Source of the DNA: Arcanobacterium canis
GTDB lineage: Bacteria > Actinomycetota > Actinomycetes > Actinomycetales > Actinomycetaceae
Reading direction: 5' to 3'
NCBI RefSeq assembly: GCF_029625435.1
Contig: NZ_CP121208.1
Coordinates: 1,240,001-1,304,000, forward strand
Length of the DNA: 64,000 nt
The number at the start of each line of letters is the position of its first letter. Position 1 is the stretch's first letter. The notes under the pieces are model-generated. The model was not told the DNA's origin. It did no database searches and was given only the letters and a program-made list of their open reading frames with translations. The translations under genes and the position numbers were made by a program. Shown one piece after another: positions 53,626-64,000 of the stretch.

Positions 53626-54338
53626 GTATCGCGTCAAAAATTGCACAGGTACGCCACCGTATTAATGAAGCTGAACAGTTAGCTGGACGGCAACCGGGCG
53701 ATGTCGTCCTTCAACTGGCGGCGAAATATCAGCCTCTGAGTGCCATTATCGAAGCACTCGAGGCAGGCGTGTGCGATTTCGGCCAGAATATTGTCTCTCA
53801 GCTCGTCGATACAGAAATTGGGCTTGCCAAACATGGCGCGCCAGCGCACTCAACGACTGTTATCGGACACGTTCAATCAAACAAGCTCGCCCGTGCAATG
53901 GACTATGCGTCACGAATCGACACTGTTGATTCACTTCAGATGGCAACACGAATTGCACGCCGACAAAGTGCTCGCATCAATGCTGGATATGCTAGCGGGC
54001 CATTTTCTGTGCTAATTCAGGTCAATTCTGCTTCCGCTTCATCTCAATATGGCGTCCGCCCTGACCACGCACGTATGCTCGCTGAACAGATTGCCGATCT
54101 GGATCTTCTCCGCCTGGAGGGACTGATGACAATTGGAGCTCACACTGACAATGAGGCTGATATTCGACGTTCCTTTGCTCTCACCCGTGCTCTCTTAGAT
54201 TCGATGACAGCAGATGGAACCGTACAGGGCCACGTACTGTCGATGGGAATGACCCATGATCTGGAACTCGCAATTGCTGAAGGATCGACACTGGTTCGCG
54301 TCGGGACCGCAGTGTTTGGCCCGCGCCCAGCAAAATAA
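53622..54338 (+). CDS. yggS: PLP homeostasis protein (YggS/PROSC family)
   Basis: A 238-residue PLP-binding alanine-racemase-fold protein that keeps vitamin B6 balance. The PLP lysine is in LQLAAKYQPLSAI, and later blocks are DFGQNIVSQ, VIGHVQSNKLARA, GLMTIGAHTDN, and MGMTHDLELAIAEGSTLVRVG with the PLP phosphate loop. Some family residues differ: FGQN replaces FGEN and the MTIG block replaces MAI. Length is normal. It ends at a 27-bp hairpin. Confidence 0.9.
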   Translation: MSIASKIAQVRHRINEAEQLAGRQPGDVVLQLAAKYQPLSAIIEALEAGVCDFGQNIVSQLVDTEIGLAKHGAPAHSTTVIGHVQSNKLARAMDYASRIDTVDSLQMATRIARRQSARINAGYASGPFSVLIQVNSASASSQYGVRPDHARMLAEQIADLDLLRLEGLMTIGAHTDNEADIRRSFALTRALLDSMTADGTVQGHVLSMGMTHDLELAIAEGSTLVRVGTAVFGPRPAK

Positions 54339-54340
54339 TG

Positions 54341-54398
54341 TTTGACACAGTGTTGCCGGTGGCCAGGAAAACCTGGCCACCGGCAACACTGTGTCAAA
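54341..54398. terminator. Very long bidirectional terminator between yggS and pflA
   Basis: A perfect 27-bp stem with loop AAAA (54341-54367 with 54372-54398). It starts 3 bases after the yggS stop. It is the longest perfect hairpin seen in the window. Confidence 0.9.
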
Positions 54399-54406
54399 AG
54401 TATGTA

Positions 54407-55303
54407 TTAGTAGACTGCCTTTCCGTACTTACGGAAGACTTCGCGCACTGCTTCTGTTGTTTCCTTCGACGGCGGTTCGACATCGCGAAGCTGGTAATCG
54501 AGGCCGAGATTCGCCCACTTGTCCTTCGCCATCTGATGGAATGGCAAAACTTCGATGCGCGATACTGTGGAAATCGATGACGCCAACTTGGCAACGTTCT
54601 CGATGTTTTCGGGATCATCAGTCAAGCCAGGGATCAACACGAATCGGACCCAAATCTCTACTCCTGCAGCTTCAAGACGTCGAGCAAAGTCGATAGTCGG
54701 TTGCAAAGAACGACCTGTCACACGCTGGTACGTCTCCTCGTCACCTGACTTGATGTCAAGGAGAACCATATCAACATTCTCCATCATCTCATCAGTGAGA
54801 TTACGCCCCAAAAAGCCAGAAGTATCAAGTGCAACGTGTACGCCCCATTCTTTGAGAGGCTTCAACACACGTTTTAAGAAGGCTGGCTGCATCAGAACCT
54901 CGCCACCGGAGAAAGTAATTCCTCCGTTGGACGCTTTAAAAACGGGTACATAACGCTTGATTCGATCAAGAAGGTCTGTCGCACGGATAGCTGTGCCGTC
55001 CTTCATCTTGAAGGTATCAGGGTTGTGACAATACAAACAGCGCAGCGGACATCCAGCCATGAACACCGTCATACGAGTTCCTGGTCCGTCCATTGCAGTG
55101 ACCAGTTCCCACGAGTGAAGAGAACCGATCTCTCCAGCACGAACGGCAGCAAGATGCTCCTCGTGGGTCATCTCACCAGCCGACTCAATGCCAGCGGTAC
55201 CAGCACCCGACAAGCGCGGCACCTCATATTCGAGAGGATCGGGACGATACTCCCCGGTTGATCCTTCCGAGCCGAAATAAACTCGAGCATCAAATTCGGT
55301 CAT
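54407..55303 (-). CDS. pflA: Pyruvate formate-lyase-activating enzyme
   Basis: A radical SAM enzyme that puts the glycyl radical on pyruvate formate-lyase. The 4Fe-4S motif is Cys85, Cys89 and Cys92 in AGCPLRCLYCHNPDTF. GGITFSGGEVLMQP and DTSGFLGR are SAM and substrate regions. An extra N-terminal segment of about 60 residues makes it longer (298) than the E. coli enzyme. AAAGGATCGGG precedes the ATG at 55303. It is the last gene of the pfl locus, downstream of the split lyase genes. Confidence 0.95.
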   Translation of the reverse strand: MTEFDARVYFGSEGSTGEYRPDPLEYEVPRLSGAGTAGIESAGEMTHEEHLAAVRAGEIGSLHSWELVTAMDGPGTRMTVFMAGCPLRCLYCHNPDTFKMKDGTAIRATDLLDRIKRYVPVFKASNGGITFSGGEVLMQPAFLKRVLKPLKEWGVHVALDTSGFLGRNLTDEMMENVDMVLLDIKSGDEETYQRVTGRSLQPTIDFARRLEAAGVEIWVRFVLIPGLTDDPENIENVAKLASSISTVSRIEVLPFHQMAKDKWANLGLDYQLRDVEPPSKETTEAVREVFRKYGKAVY

Positions 55304-55361
55304 ATTGTCCCGATCCTTTCGAATTGTCTGAGTTAGCTAAATGCTAATTCCGTTCCAGGAA

Positions 55362-55610
55362 TCACATGCCCTGGTGGAACGTGCGGGAAAGCACGTCGAG
55401 CTGCTGCTCGCGGGTGAGCTTCACGAAGTTCACTGCGTAGCCGGACACGCGAACGGTCAGCTGCGGGTACTTCTCCGGATTCTCCATGGCGTCCTCAAGG
55501 GTCTCGCGGTTGAGAACGTTGATGTTCGCGTGGTAGAGGCCCTGAACTCCACCATTATCGACGCGTGCAGCCTTCATCTCTTCGAGGCGCTCTGCATAGG
55601 TCTTGGTCAT
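55362..55610 (-). CDS. Stand-alone glycyl-radical domain of pyruvate formate-lyase
   Basis: An 82-residue protein [21 protein letters not shown], followed by [37 protein letters not shown] and [14 protein letters not shown]. This is the C-terminal radical domain of PFL; the radical glycine is in RVSGYAVNF. The main lyase gene just upstream ends before this domain. The ATG at 55610 has its own ribosome site (AAGAAGGA) inside the last codons of the lyase gene, 5 bases after which it begins. The domain works in place of the missing part of the lyase, as YfiD/GrcA can repair damaged PFL in E. coli. Confidence 0.9.
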   Translation of the reverse strand: MTKTYAERLEEMKAARVDNGGVQGLYHANINVLNRETLEDAMENPEKYPQLTVRVSGYAVNFVKLTREQQLDVLSRTFHQGM

Positions 55611-55615
55611 AATTA

Positions 55616-57709
55616 TCAATCCTTCTTAATGAAGCCAGCATCCATGATGCCAACAAGGTTGGTGACTTGTTCGTCCAGCGTGCGGCCGAGTGAAGACGGC
55701 ACGATGGTGTTTGTCAGGGAGATGCCATCGAGGGCGTCCTGATAGTTGAGCTTACCCACTGAAAGCATCGAGGAGAGCATTCCGTGAGTATCCATGCCGT
55801 TCTCCGGGTTCGCACCCGGGGCGAACGGCGTTCCCGCACGGTGTCCCGACGGGAAGTTTCCGGTGTTCTTGCCGTAAACCACATTGGAGGTAATGGTCAG
55901 AACAGACTGGGTCGGAAGGGCATTACGGTAGAGCTTCAGCGCGCGGATCTTCTGCATCACCGTGTGAACAACAGTTGCGGCGATATCATCGGCGCGGTCG
56001 TCGTCGTTACCGTAGAGCGGGAAATCGCCTTCGGTCTTGTAGTCAACCACAAGGCCAGTCTCATCGCGGATCGGCGTCACCTTTGCATACTTGATTGCGG
56101 ACAGCGAGTCAGCCACGATCGACAGACCTGCGATGCCACAGCCCATGGTGCGCAGAATCTTTGAATCGTGAAGCGCCATCTCCAGCGACTCGTATGCGTA
56201 ACGATCGTGCGAGTAGTGGATGATGTTCAGAGCCTCAACATAAGTTCCCACAACCCAGTCGAGCATCTTCTCGTACTTGTCCCATACCTCGTCGAAGTCG
56301 AGCGGACCATCGCCCTCAATCGGCTCGAAGCCGCTCACGATCTGCTTGCCCGACATCTCGTCACGGCCACCGTTGATGGCGTAGAGAAGAGCCTTTGCTG
56401 AGTTCACGCGAGCACCGAAGAGCTGCATCTGCTTACCAACACGCATCGGGGAAACGCAGCATGCGATAGCGGCGTCGTCACCCCACTGAGCGGTGATCTG
56501 CTCATCGGACTCGTACTGCACGGACGAGGTCTCAATGGACACCTTTGCACAGAAGTCCTTGTAGCCCTGCGGGAGCTGCTTCGACCAGAAGATCGTGATG
56601 TTCGGCTCCGGAGCTGGGCCAAGGTTCACGAGGGTCTGGAGGAGTCGGAAGGAAGTCTTGGTCACGAGGGTACGGCCATCTTCACCGGTACCGCCGTCGG
56701 ACCAGGTTGCCCAGTACGGATCGCCCGAGAAGATCTGATCGTAAGCCTCGGTACGCAGGAAGCGCACGATACGGAGCTTGACGACGAGAGCCTCAATGAT
56801 CTCCTGAGCCTCGGACTCAGTGAGAATGCCACGAGCAAAATCGCGCTCAAAGTAGGAATCGAAGAAGCCGGAGAGTCGGCCGAAGGACATTGCGGCGCCG
56901 TCCTGCGACTTCACAGAACCGAGGTAAGCGAAGTAGGTCCACTGGACGGCTTCCTTCGCATTGGTTGCCGGGCCGGAGATGTCGAAGCCGTAATCGGCAG
57001 CCATCTTCTTGAGCTTCTTGAGAGCCTTGATCTGCTCGGAGATTTCCTCGCGATCGCGTGCCCAGTGCTCGCTGAATGGTTCGTCAGCGTTGAGGTCCTT
57101 GTCCTTGAGCTTCTCGTTGATGAGGTAATCAACACCGTAGAGAGCCACACGGCGATAGTCACCAATGATACGGCCACGGCCATATGCGTCAGGAAGACCA
57201 GTGATGATGTGCGAGGAACGAGCTGCACGAATATTTGGCGTGTAGATATCGAACACGCCGTCGTTGTGCGTCTTGCGGTACTTGGTGAAGATCTTCTCAA
57301 CCTCTGGATCCGCTTCCTTGCCAGCTTCAGCAAGAGCGGTCTTGACCATGCGCCAGCCACCGTTCGGCATCATGACGCGCTTGAGAGGTGTATCAGACTG
57401 GAGACCCACGATGACATCATCATCATCGGAAATGTAACCCGGCTTGAAAGCATCGATGTCAGCAGGAGTCTTAGTGTCCACGTCGAAAACGCGGCGCTTG
57501 CGCTCTACCGACAGATAGTTCTTCTCGAGGTGATCCCACAGACGCAGGGTCTTCTCAGTCGAAGGAGCGAGGAACGATGCGTCGCCTTCGTAGGGGGTGT
57601 AATTCTTCTGAATGAAGTCGCGGACATCAACCGCTTCCTGCCAATGGCCAGGCTGGAAGCCATCCCATGCCTCGGTAAACTTGGCATCGGCTTCAACAGT
57701 TGCACTCAT
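55616..57709 (-). CDS. pflB: Pyruvate formate-lyase catalytic subunit lacking the glycyl-radical domain
   Basis: A 697-residue protein that splits pyruvate with CoA into acetyl-CoA and formate. It begins [21 protein letters not shown] at ATG 57709 behind AAAGGAG; the long open frame upstream is not coding. The catalytic cysteine pair is in AIACCVSPM. It ends at [14 protein letters not shown], exactly where full-length PFL would continue into the radical domain, which is a separate gene 5 bases downstream. The intact ribosome site and stop make a natural split more likely than a sequencing frameshift. It is followed by pflA. Confidence 0.93.
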   Translation of the reverse strand: MSATVEADAKFTEAWDGFQPGHWQEAVDVRDFIQKNYTPYEGDASFLAPSTEKTLRLWDHLEKNYLSVERKRRVFDVDTKTPADIDAFKPGYISDDDDVIVGLQSDTPLKRVMMPNGGWRMVKTALAEAGKEADPEVEKIFTKYRKTHNDGVFDIYTPNIRAARSSHIITGLPDAYGRGRIIGDYRRVALYGVDYLINEKLKDKDLNADEPFSEHWARDREEISEQIKALKKLKKMAADYGFDISGPATNAKEAVQWTYFAYLGSVKSQDGAAMSFGRLSGFFDSYFERDFARGILTESEAQEIIEALVVKLRIVRFLRTEAYDQIFSGDPYWATWSDGGTGEDGRTLVTKTSFRLLQTLVNLGPAPEPNITIFWSKQLPQGYKDFCAKVSIETSSVQYESDEQITAQWGDDAAIACCVSPMRVGKQMQLFGARVNSAKALLYAINGGRDEMSGKQIVSGFEPIEGDGPLDFDEVWDKYEKMLDWVVGTYVEALNIIHYSHDRYAYESLEMALHDSKILRTMGCGIAGLSIVADSLSAIKYAKVTPIRDETGLVVDYKTEGDFPLYGNDDDRADDIAATVVHTVMQKIRALKLYRNALPTQSVLTITSNVVYGKNTGNFPSGHRAGTPFAPGANPENGMDTHGMLSSMLSVGKLNYQDALDGISLTNTIVPSSLGRTLDEQVTNLVGIMDAGFIKKD

Positions 57710-57927
57710 GAGCTTTCTCCTTTGGACTCGACGTGCTTTGTCTTCAACTTCCATTTTCACGACATTTTTTGGTTTAGTCCAGAAAAAACGATGTAAGCCA
57801 CGATACTTTTTAGCTCTAGAAGAATTTTGGACATGTTCCGGATCACACGATATGGACTCAAGTCCCACTTTACACCACAAGGTGTCGATTCCGTGATAAA
57901 CAAAACATTGATATATCAAAGAAATGG

Positions 57928-57956
57928 CTGGGGCAAGCAGAAATCGCTTACCCCAG
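57928..57956 (-). terminator. Terminator of ilvE
   Basis: CTGGGGCAAGC (57928-57938) pairs with GCTTACCCCAG (57946-57956), with one mismatch. T-rich bases follow on the minus strand. It separates ilvE from pflB. Confidence 0.7.
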
Positions 57957-57977
57957 TCGCAATTAGGATTTTCGTCC

Positions 57978-59102
57978 CTAGCAAATTCGGTAGCACCAGC
58001 CGAAGCGATCTTCGACTCGTCCCATCTGGATGCCGACAAGTTCATCGTAAATTGACTGCACAACGTCCCCACCTTCGAGATAAACGTCGAAGTCATCTGA
58101 TGTCAGCCGCCCAATAGGTGTCACAACAGCCGCAGTTCCGCACGCAAACATCTCACTAATGGTGCCTGAACGGATCCCCTCGAGTACGGAATCAAGAGAG
58201 AGAGTTTCTTCAACCGCGCGCACTCCACGAGCACGCAAGAGCTGCAAAATCGATGAACGCGTCGCTCCTGGAAGGATATTTCCTGAGAGCGACGGCGTAG
58301 CAACATGTCCATCAGCATAGACAACGAAGACATTCATGCCTCCGAGTTCATCGAGATTGGTATTCGTCGCCGCGTCGAGGAAGAGTACTTCATCAAACCC
58401 TGCGTCGTGGCTGACCAGTTTCGGAAGAAGAGACGCCGCATAGTTTCCACCGGTCTTGACATCGCCCATCCCTCCGGGACCGGCTCGGTGGTACGTCCGA
58501 TCAACCCACACGTTGATCGGTGTCAGTCCTCCTGAGAAATAGGCTCCCGCCGGTGAAGCAACAACCATATATTCATACTTTTTCGCTGCCCGGACTCCCA
58601 AGAAGGCTTCCGACGCGAAGGTAAAGGGACGCAGATACAACGAGGTTCCCATCTGCGAGGGCACCCAGCGCTCGTTCGCGCGCACAACTGAGACAATCGA
58701 CGCCATAAAATCATCGATTGGCAATTCAGGGATCGCCAATCGCCGAGAGGACATATTCAGGCGCGCTGCGTTATAGGTTGGCCGGAACGTCCACACAGAA
58801 CCATCTTCATGCCGAAATGCTTTCAACCCTTCGAAGATCTCTTGTCCGTAGTGAAGCACGGAGCCTGCAGGATCCATTGAAATTGGCCCATAGGGGACGA
58901 CCGATCGGCTCCCCCATCCATTCGGCGTCCACGTAATACGAGCCATGTAATCTGCAAAGGAGTTGCCAAAGCCTGGTTTTTCCGTCGCAGCTTGCACGAC
59001 AGAATCATCTGCCTGCGCTCCCTCGATGAACGTGAAGCGGCCGAGGAGTGAATCCGCATCCGGAATTGGCATTGCTGAGATCTGCTCAAGCTCTTCTTGC
59101 AC
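57978..59102 (-). CDS. ilvE: Branched-chain amino acid aminotransferase
   Basis: A class IV PLP transaminase for Leu, Ile and Val. Conserved parts are HYGQEIFEGLKAFRHEDG, the PLP lysine in GMGDVKTGGNYAASL near residue 210, FLDAATNTNLDELGGMNVFVV and GTISEMFACGTAAVVTPIG. Start GTG at 59102 is preferred because GGAG lies 6 bases upstream; a TTG at 59114 and an ATG at 59072 are alternatives. The length of about 374 is normal for the IlvE type II family. It appears monocistronic. Confidence 0.93.
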   Translation of the reverse strand: MQEELEQISAMPIPDADSLLGRFTFIEGAQADDSVVQAATEKPGFGNSFADYMARITWTPNGWGSRSVVPYGPISMDPAGSVLHYGQEIFEGLKAFRHEDGSVWTFRPTYNAARLNMSSRRLAIPELPIDDFMASIVSVVRANERWVPSQMGTSLYLRPFTFASEAFLGVRAAKKYEYMVVASPAGAYFSGGLTPINVWVDRTYHRAGPGGMGDVKTGGNYAASLLPKLVSHDAGFDEVLFLDAATNTNLDELGGMNVFVVYADGHVATPSLSGNILPGATRSSILQLLRARGVRAVEETLSLDSVLEGIRSGTISEMFACGTAAVVTPIGRLTSDDFDVYLEGGDVVQSIYDELVGIQMGRVEDRFGWCYRIC

Positions 59103-59187
59103 TGTATTCTCCAAATCACCAGTGTAAAACTTATCTTCACAGGTTAGCCTAGTTTCCCGATGTCGGGTGAGCTACGCGATGGCAAGA

Positions 59188-60342
59188 CTATGGGCGCCAG
59201 CGATACAGGGCAACCCCAGCACCGGCACCCGTCACGACGACGAGAGCTGCAGCCCCCACGAGAAGTGGGGTTGCTGCGGTATCAAGGCCACGACGCGCTG
59301 CATCTGAACTGTCAAAGACCAGAATCGCTGGCTGCGGACGCGGAATATCAGGAGCCGATATTCGCGGCGGAATCGGCTGCCCAGGCCGGCTTTCGAGCAC
59401 AGAGTCGGGCCTAGTCGGCGGCCCGTATATCGGCAATGTTGGGACAATGCGCGCTTGTGGAAGCCCGCTCTCGTTCAGCGCATGTTCAACTGTCAGACTC
59501 GTCGATTCCTCTGTCTTGTCAGCGTTCTCGTGCGTTGGCTCAGTGTGGTCGCCACCAGTATTTGTTCCTGCCACTGGCAGACGATCCGCAACAACCGGCG
59601 TGCCGTCGCTCGTCATACTCACAGCAGACGTTGCGCCCGTAGCCTGTGGCAAATGCGCCACCTTCTGCAGCTCCGGATCTGTAGAAACGACGTGTCTCTT
59701 GCACTGAGTTTCCTCAGGAAGCACCGGCGTCGCCTCCGACGACGCCGGTGAGGTTGCAACCGATCCCTGGGCAGGCGCAAGCGTCGCCCATGGCGTCGTC
59801 GATTCAGAAGTCTCAGGAGACGGCGTTGGCGCAGTCTCAGTCGCGCTCTTGGAGGGCGCTGACGGCTCCTCAGTGGGAAATGTCACGGTAAACGATGTCA
59901 GCGCGCTCGTCCGCTGACCTTTCAGTAGCACACCGTAGGAACCTGGAGACAACTGTCCAAAATTCGCATACCAATACCCACCGCGCTGTTCAAGTGTGAC
60001 ACTGCGGAGATAATTCCCTGTCGAGCAGTCATACAAATATGCGAGGTCCGGCATATCTGACGTTTTCTCGAAAATCGTGGAGTGGAACACCAATGTTGCC
60101 TCGTCGTGAGATTCAAGAGTTCCAGACTCAACCATGGAGGGCGTGAACCCATGCATCAAACGGGCAACTTGAGAAAGTAACGTGTACCAGTTGCCCTGAG
60201 TCGGGGCAATATGTACAAGATGAGAGTCAGTCGATACTACGCCATTCGTCGGTAACACACGAGCGTTCGCAACAGCACCAGGAAGAGAAAAGAGGGTACA
60301 CGAAACCATCGCTGCTGCCATAAACGCAGACTGCTTGCGCAT
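59188..60342 (-). CDS. Exported Ser/Thr/Pro-rich protein with C-terminal membrane anchor
   Basis: A 384-residue exported protein starting at ATG 60342 behind GGGAGG. A signal peptide (MRKQSAFMAAAMVSCTLFSLPGAVANA) precedes a compact domain of about 130 residues (LVHIAPTQGNWYTLLSQVARLMHGF, YLYDCSTGNYLRSVTLEQRGGYWYANFGQLSPGSYGVLL) that looks like a small beta-sandwich surface domain. A ~200-residue low-complexity Ser/Thr/Pro/Glu linker follows. The C-terminus is a transmembrane segment (PLLVGAAALVVVTGAGAGVALY) with a RWRP tail. There is no LPXTG motif, so it is membrane- not wall-anchored. Function unknown. Confidence 0.75.
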   Translation of the reverse strand: MRKQSAFMAAAMVSCTLFSLPGAVANARVLPTNGVVSTDSHLVHIAPTQGNWYTLLSQVARLMHGFTPSMVESGTLESHDEATLVFHSTIFEKTSDMPDLAYLYDCSTGNYLRSVTLEQRGGYWYANFGQLSPGSYGVLLKGQRTSALTSFTVTFPTEEPSAPSKSATETAPTPSPETSESTTPWATLAPAQGSVATSPASSEATPVLPEETQCKRHVVSTDPELQKVAHLPQATGATSAVSMTSDGTPVVADRLPVAGTNTGGDHTEPTHENADKTEESTSLTVEHALNESGLPQARIVPTLPIYGPPTRPDSVLESRPGQPIPPRISAPDIPRPQPAILVFDSSDAARRGLDTAATPLLVGAAALVVVTGAGAGVALYRWRP

Positions 60343-60445
60343 ACGCCTCCCTTCAAAAAGACGAAGATCAGCGATCTTCTCAGCGCTATTTCGCCATGAC
60401 AATCGGTGACATAAGGTCACATTGCTGGATGTAATGTGGCGACAA

Positions 60446-60592
60446 TCATAGCGCGATAAGCGCTGCGATCAATACGCTGCCGACAAACAGCGAAATGATA
60501 GCGAATGCCGCAATCAGCCGAACAGAAAGAGGGTACCTCCGCGGCTGAGATTCAGTTGAGAAAGTGTTGTGCTCTTGCTTCACGGCAACCAC
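60446..60592 (-). CDS. Small membrane protein ORF (48 residues)
   Basis: A minus-strand frame from GTG 60592 to TGA 60446 reads VVAVKQEHNTFSTESQPRRYPL, then the hydrophobic stretch LIAAFAIISLFVGSVLIAALIAL at its end. One membrane helix after a basic Arg-Arg gives a clear topology. It fills an otherwise empty gap between two genes on the same strand. A shorter start at GTG 60583 is possible, and no strong ribosome site is visible. It could be a real small protein; homology is unknown. Confidence 0.45.
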   Translation of the reverse strand: MVAVKQEHNTFSTESQPRRYPLSVRLIAAFAIISLFVGSVLIAALIAL

Positions 60593-60656
60593 ATTACAAC
60601 AAAAGAGGGGAATGTTCTACATCGTTCGGAACTGCATCGGTCAATATATTCCCTGC

Positions 60657-61388
60657 TCACAGCCGCGTGGAATCCCACAAAATCGAAATATAAGGAAGTT
60701 CAATGCTGTGAGTGTCTCCATATCCCATCTCTTCAAGATAGGAGTCAAGATTGCGCCGCATGTGCTTGCGATACTCATCTGAGGATTTCAGCCATGAAGC
60801 CCGGGTTGCCCCAAGCTCACGGAGCTGTTGAGGAGACAAAAACTGACACCACGAGTCAATTGTGAGCATGGGATCTGAAAACCTCCGCCCGAGCTGGGGT
60901 GGTTTTGTTAAGCGTTGGACATCTCCAGAACGCATGATGCGCGTAAGGCGCTTAACCCATGGAAAACTGACGTCAAGTTGATTAAATACCGTTGCAAAAC
61001 GGCCGCCCTTTTTTAAGATTCTAAAGCTTTCATTTACTGCGGCTTGCTTGTTCATCCAATGCCAAGACTGACTAAAAACAACGCAGTCGATGGAATGCGA
61101 AAAAATACTAGTGGACTCAGCATTCGCTTGTTGGATGTTTAACATCGGATGATCCCCAGCCAAAGACCGAAGTTGCTTCGTCATGTCTGCAGATGGATCG
61201 ATGGCGGTCACATAAAAATCACGTTTGAGTAATGCCAGCGTGAGCTTCCCAGTACCCGCGCCCATGTCAACGATATGAGAACCACGAGGAAAATCTCGAA
61301 CGAGGGTATCGACAATGAAGTCCGTGTAACCGGGCCTAACATCTGAATATAGGCGTCCGTCCGTCGAGCTCAACTCATAAGGGTTCAA
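60657..61388 (-). CDS. SAM-dependent methyltransferase
   Basis: A 243-residue class I methyltransferase. Motif I is HIVDMGAGTGKLTLALLKRDFYVTAIDPS, followed by ADMTKQLR; motif post-II is SIDCVVFSQSWHWMNKQAAVNESFRILKKGGRFATVF. It resembles yeast Crg1/TMT-type proteins. TTG at 61388 is the likely start, since AGGAG lies 7 bases upstream; the longer reading runs into rRNA-terminator sequence. The target molecule is unknown. It is placed directly behind the rRNA operon terminator and may receive read-through. Confidence 0.8.
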   Translation of the reverse strand: MNPYELSSTDGRLYSDVRPGYTDFIVDTLVRDFPRGSHIVDMGAGTGKLTLALLKRDFYVTAIDPSADMTKQLRSLAGDHPMLNIQQANAESTSIFSHSIDCVVFSQSWHWMNKQAAVNESFRILKKGGRFATVFNQLDVSFPWVKRLTRIMRSGDVQRLTKPPQLGRRFSDPMLTIDSWCQFLSPQQLRELGATRASWLKSSDEYRKHMRRNLDSYLEEMGYGDTHSIELPYISILWDSTRL

Positions 61389-61406
61389 CTCTACACTCCT
61401 ATATTT

Positions 61407-61491
61407 TGTGTGGGTGTGGGTGTGGCCCCCACCCACACCTCCTGGTCCTGTTACCAGGACTAGGAAATGGTTTGTGTGGGGGCCACACCCT
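61407..61491 (-). terminator. rRNA operon terminator region
   Basis: The 13-bp stem GGGTGTGGCCCCC (61418-61430) with GGGGGCCACACCC (61478-61490) encloses a second hairpin, CCTGGTCCTG/CAGGACTAGG (61441-61464), with one mismatch. It starts about 10 bases after the 5S 3' end on the minus strand. Confidence 0.75.
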
Positions 61492-61500
61492 GAAGTTTAA

Positions 61501-61618
61501 TGACGGCAGTGTCTTACTCTCCCACACCCTCACGAGTGCAGTACCATCAGCGCTGGTAGGCTTAGCTTCCGGGTTCGGAATGGGACCGGGCGGATCCCTA
61601 CCGCTATCGCCACCGTCA
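61501..61618 (-). rRNA. rrf: 5S ribosomal RNA
   Basis: On the minus strand the ends TGACGGTGGCG and CACTGCCGTCA pair as helix I. The conserved internal CCCATTCCGAACCCGGAAG and the GGGAGAGTA region near the 3' end are present. About 118 bases, normal size. It follows the 23S gene on the same strand after a spacer of about 90 bases. Confidence 0.95.
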
Positions 61619-61711
61619 AAACACGCGGACTAACACCACCACACACCCCCAAGAGTGTGTGTGTCTGGTGGTCCAGAATTGTATAGAAGACGCGAGAATC
61701 AATTATTAACA

Positions 61712-64000
<2,289 letters not shown>

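Noticed and set aside
55605-55620. The gap in pyruvate formate-lyase seen as a sequencing frameshift.
   Set aside because: The upstream gene has a clean stop, and a separate ribosome site and ATG open the radical domain. About 20 extra residues join the domains, so a one-base error does not restore a normal PFL.
57908-57919. Palindrome TTGATATATCAA, similar to an FNR site, upstream of pflB.
   Set aside because: The spacing is 2 bases too short for an FNR site and it lies about 200 bases upstream, next to the ilvE terminator. No further support.

Overview
The window comes from an actinobacterium of moderate GC content, most likely Actinomycetaceae of the Arcanobacterium/Trueperella type. The evidence is the paired clpP genes with trigger factor, a two-gene dynamin-like GTPase operon, a cysteine-free L32, a DUF3516-type helicase, DtxR-type metal boxes and GTG/TTG starts. 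The assignment rests on gene content only. Most of the window is chromosomal housekeeping DNA; one mobile-DNA graveyard lies at about 18.95-24.14 kb.

Layout. 1-2.84 kb: a metal (Mn/Zn/Fe-type) ABC uptake operon on the minus strand, preceded by a perfect 20-bp inverted repeat built from two DtxR-family boxes. 2.98-10.4 kb: a short-chain dehydrogenase, proC, a shortened CofE-like gene, valS, a DCC thiol oxidoreductase and an acyl-CoA synthetase. 10.4-15 kb: clpX, clpP2, clpP1 and tig. 15.1-18.8 kb: two paralogous polytopic membrane proteins flanking a divergent SRPBCC-like protein.

18.95-24.14 kb: IS-end repeats, tRNA-Pro and tRNA-Gly, a dead surface-protein gene, an IS3-type remnant, and a prophage fragment (scaffold start, intact MuF protein with a toxin-like C-terminus, portal end), then several broken IS3 pieces. 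Two tandem structured elements lie beside the MuF gene. Each has a promoter-like sequence, a hairpin whose stem covaries between the copies, and a T-run. They look like two small-RNA genes and are the best candidate here for an undescribed system. A secreted HNH nuclease gene follows.

25-38 kb: redox enzymes, a lipoprotein, rpmF, yigZ, the cysK-cysE operon with a Cys-codon leader ORF, rpiB, an M13 peptidase and pepN. 38.6-47.4 kb: malQ, an acyl-CoA thioesterase, ettA, an SSB-like gene and the two GTPases. 47.5-54.4 kb: tRNA-Arg with orn, tRNA-His, an ATP-grasp gene, tRNA-Lys, an SGNH esterase, a helicase and yggS. 54.4-57.7 kb: a pyruvate formate-lyase locus in which the glycyl-radical domain is a separate gene. 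The window ends with ilvE, a secreted Ser/Thr/Pro-rich protein, a small membrane ORF, a methyltransferase, and the 3' part of an rRNA operon (5S and partial 23S, minus strand).
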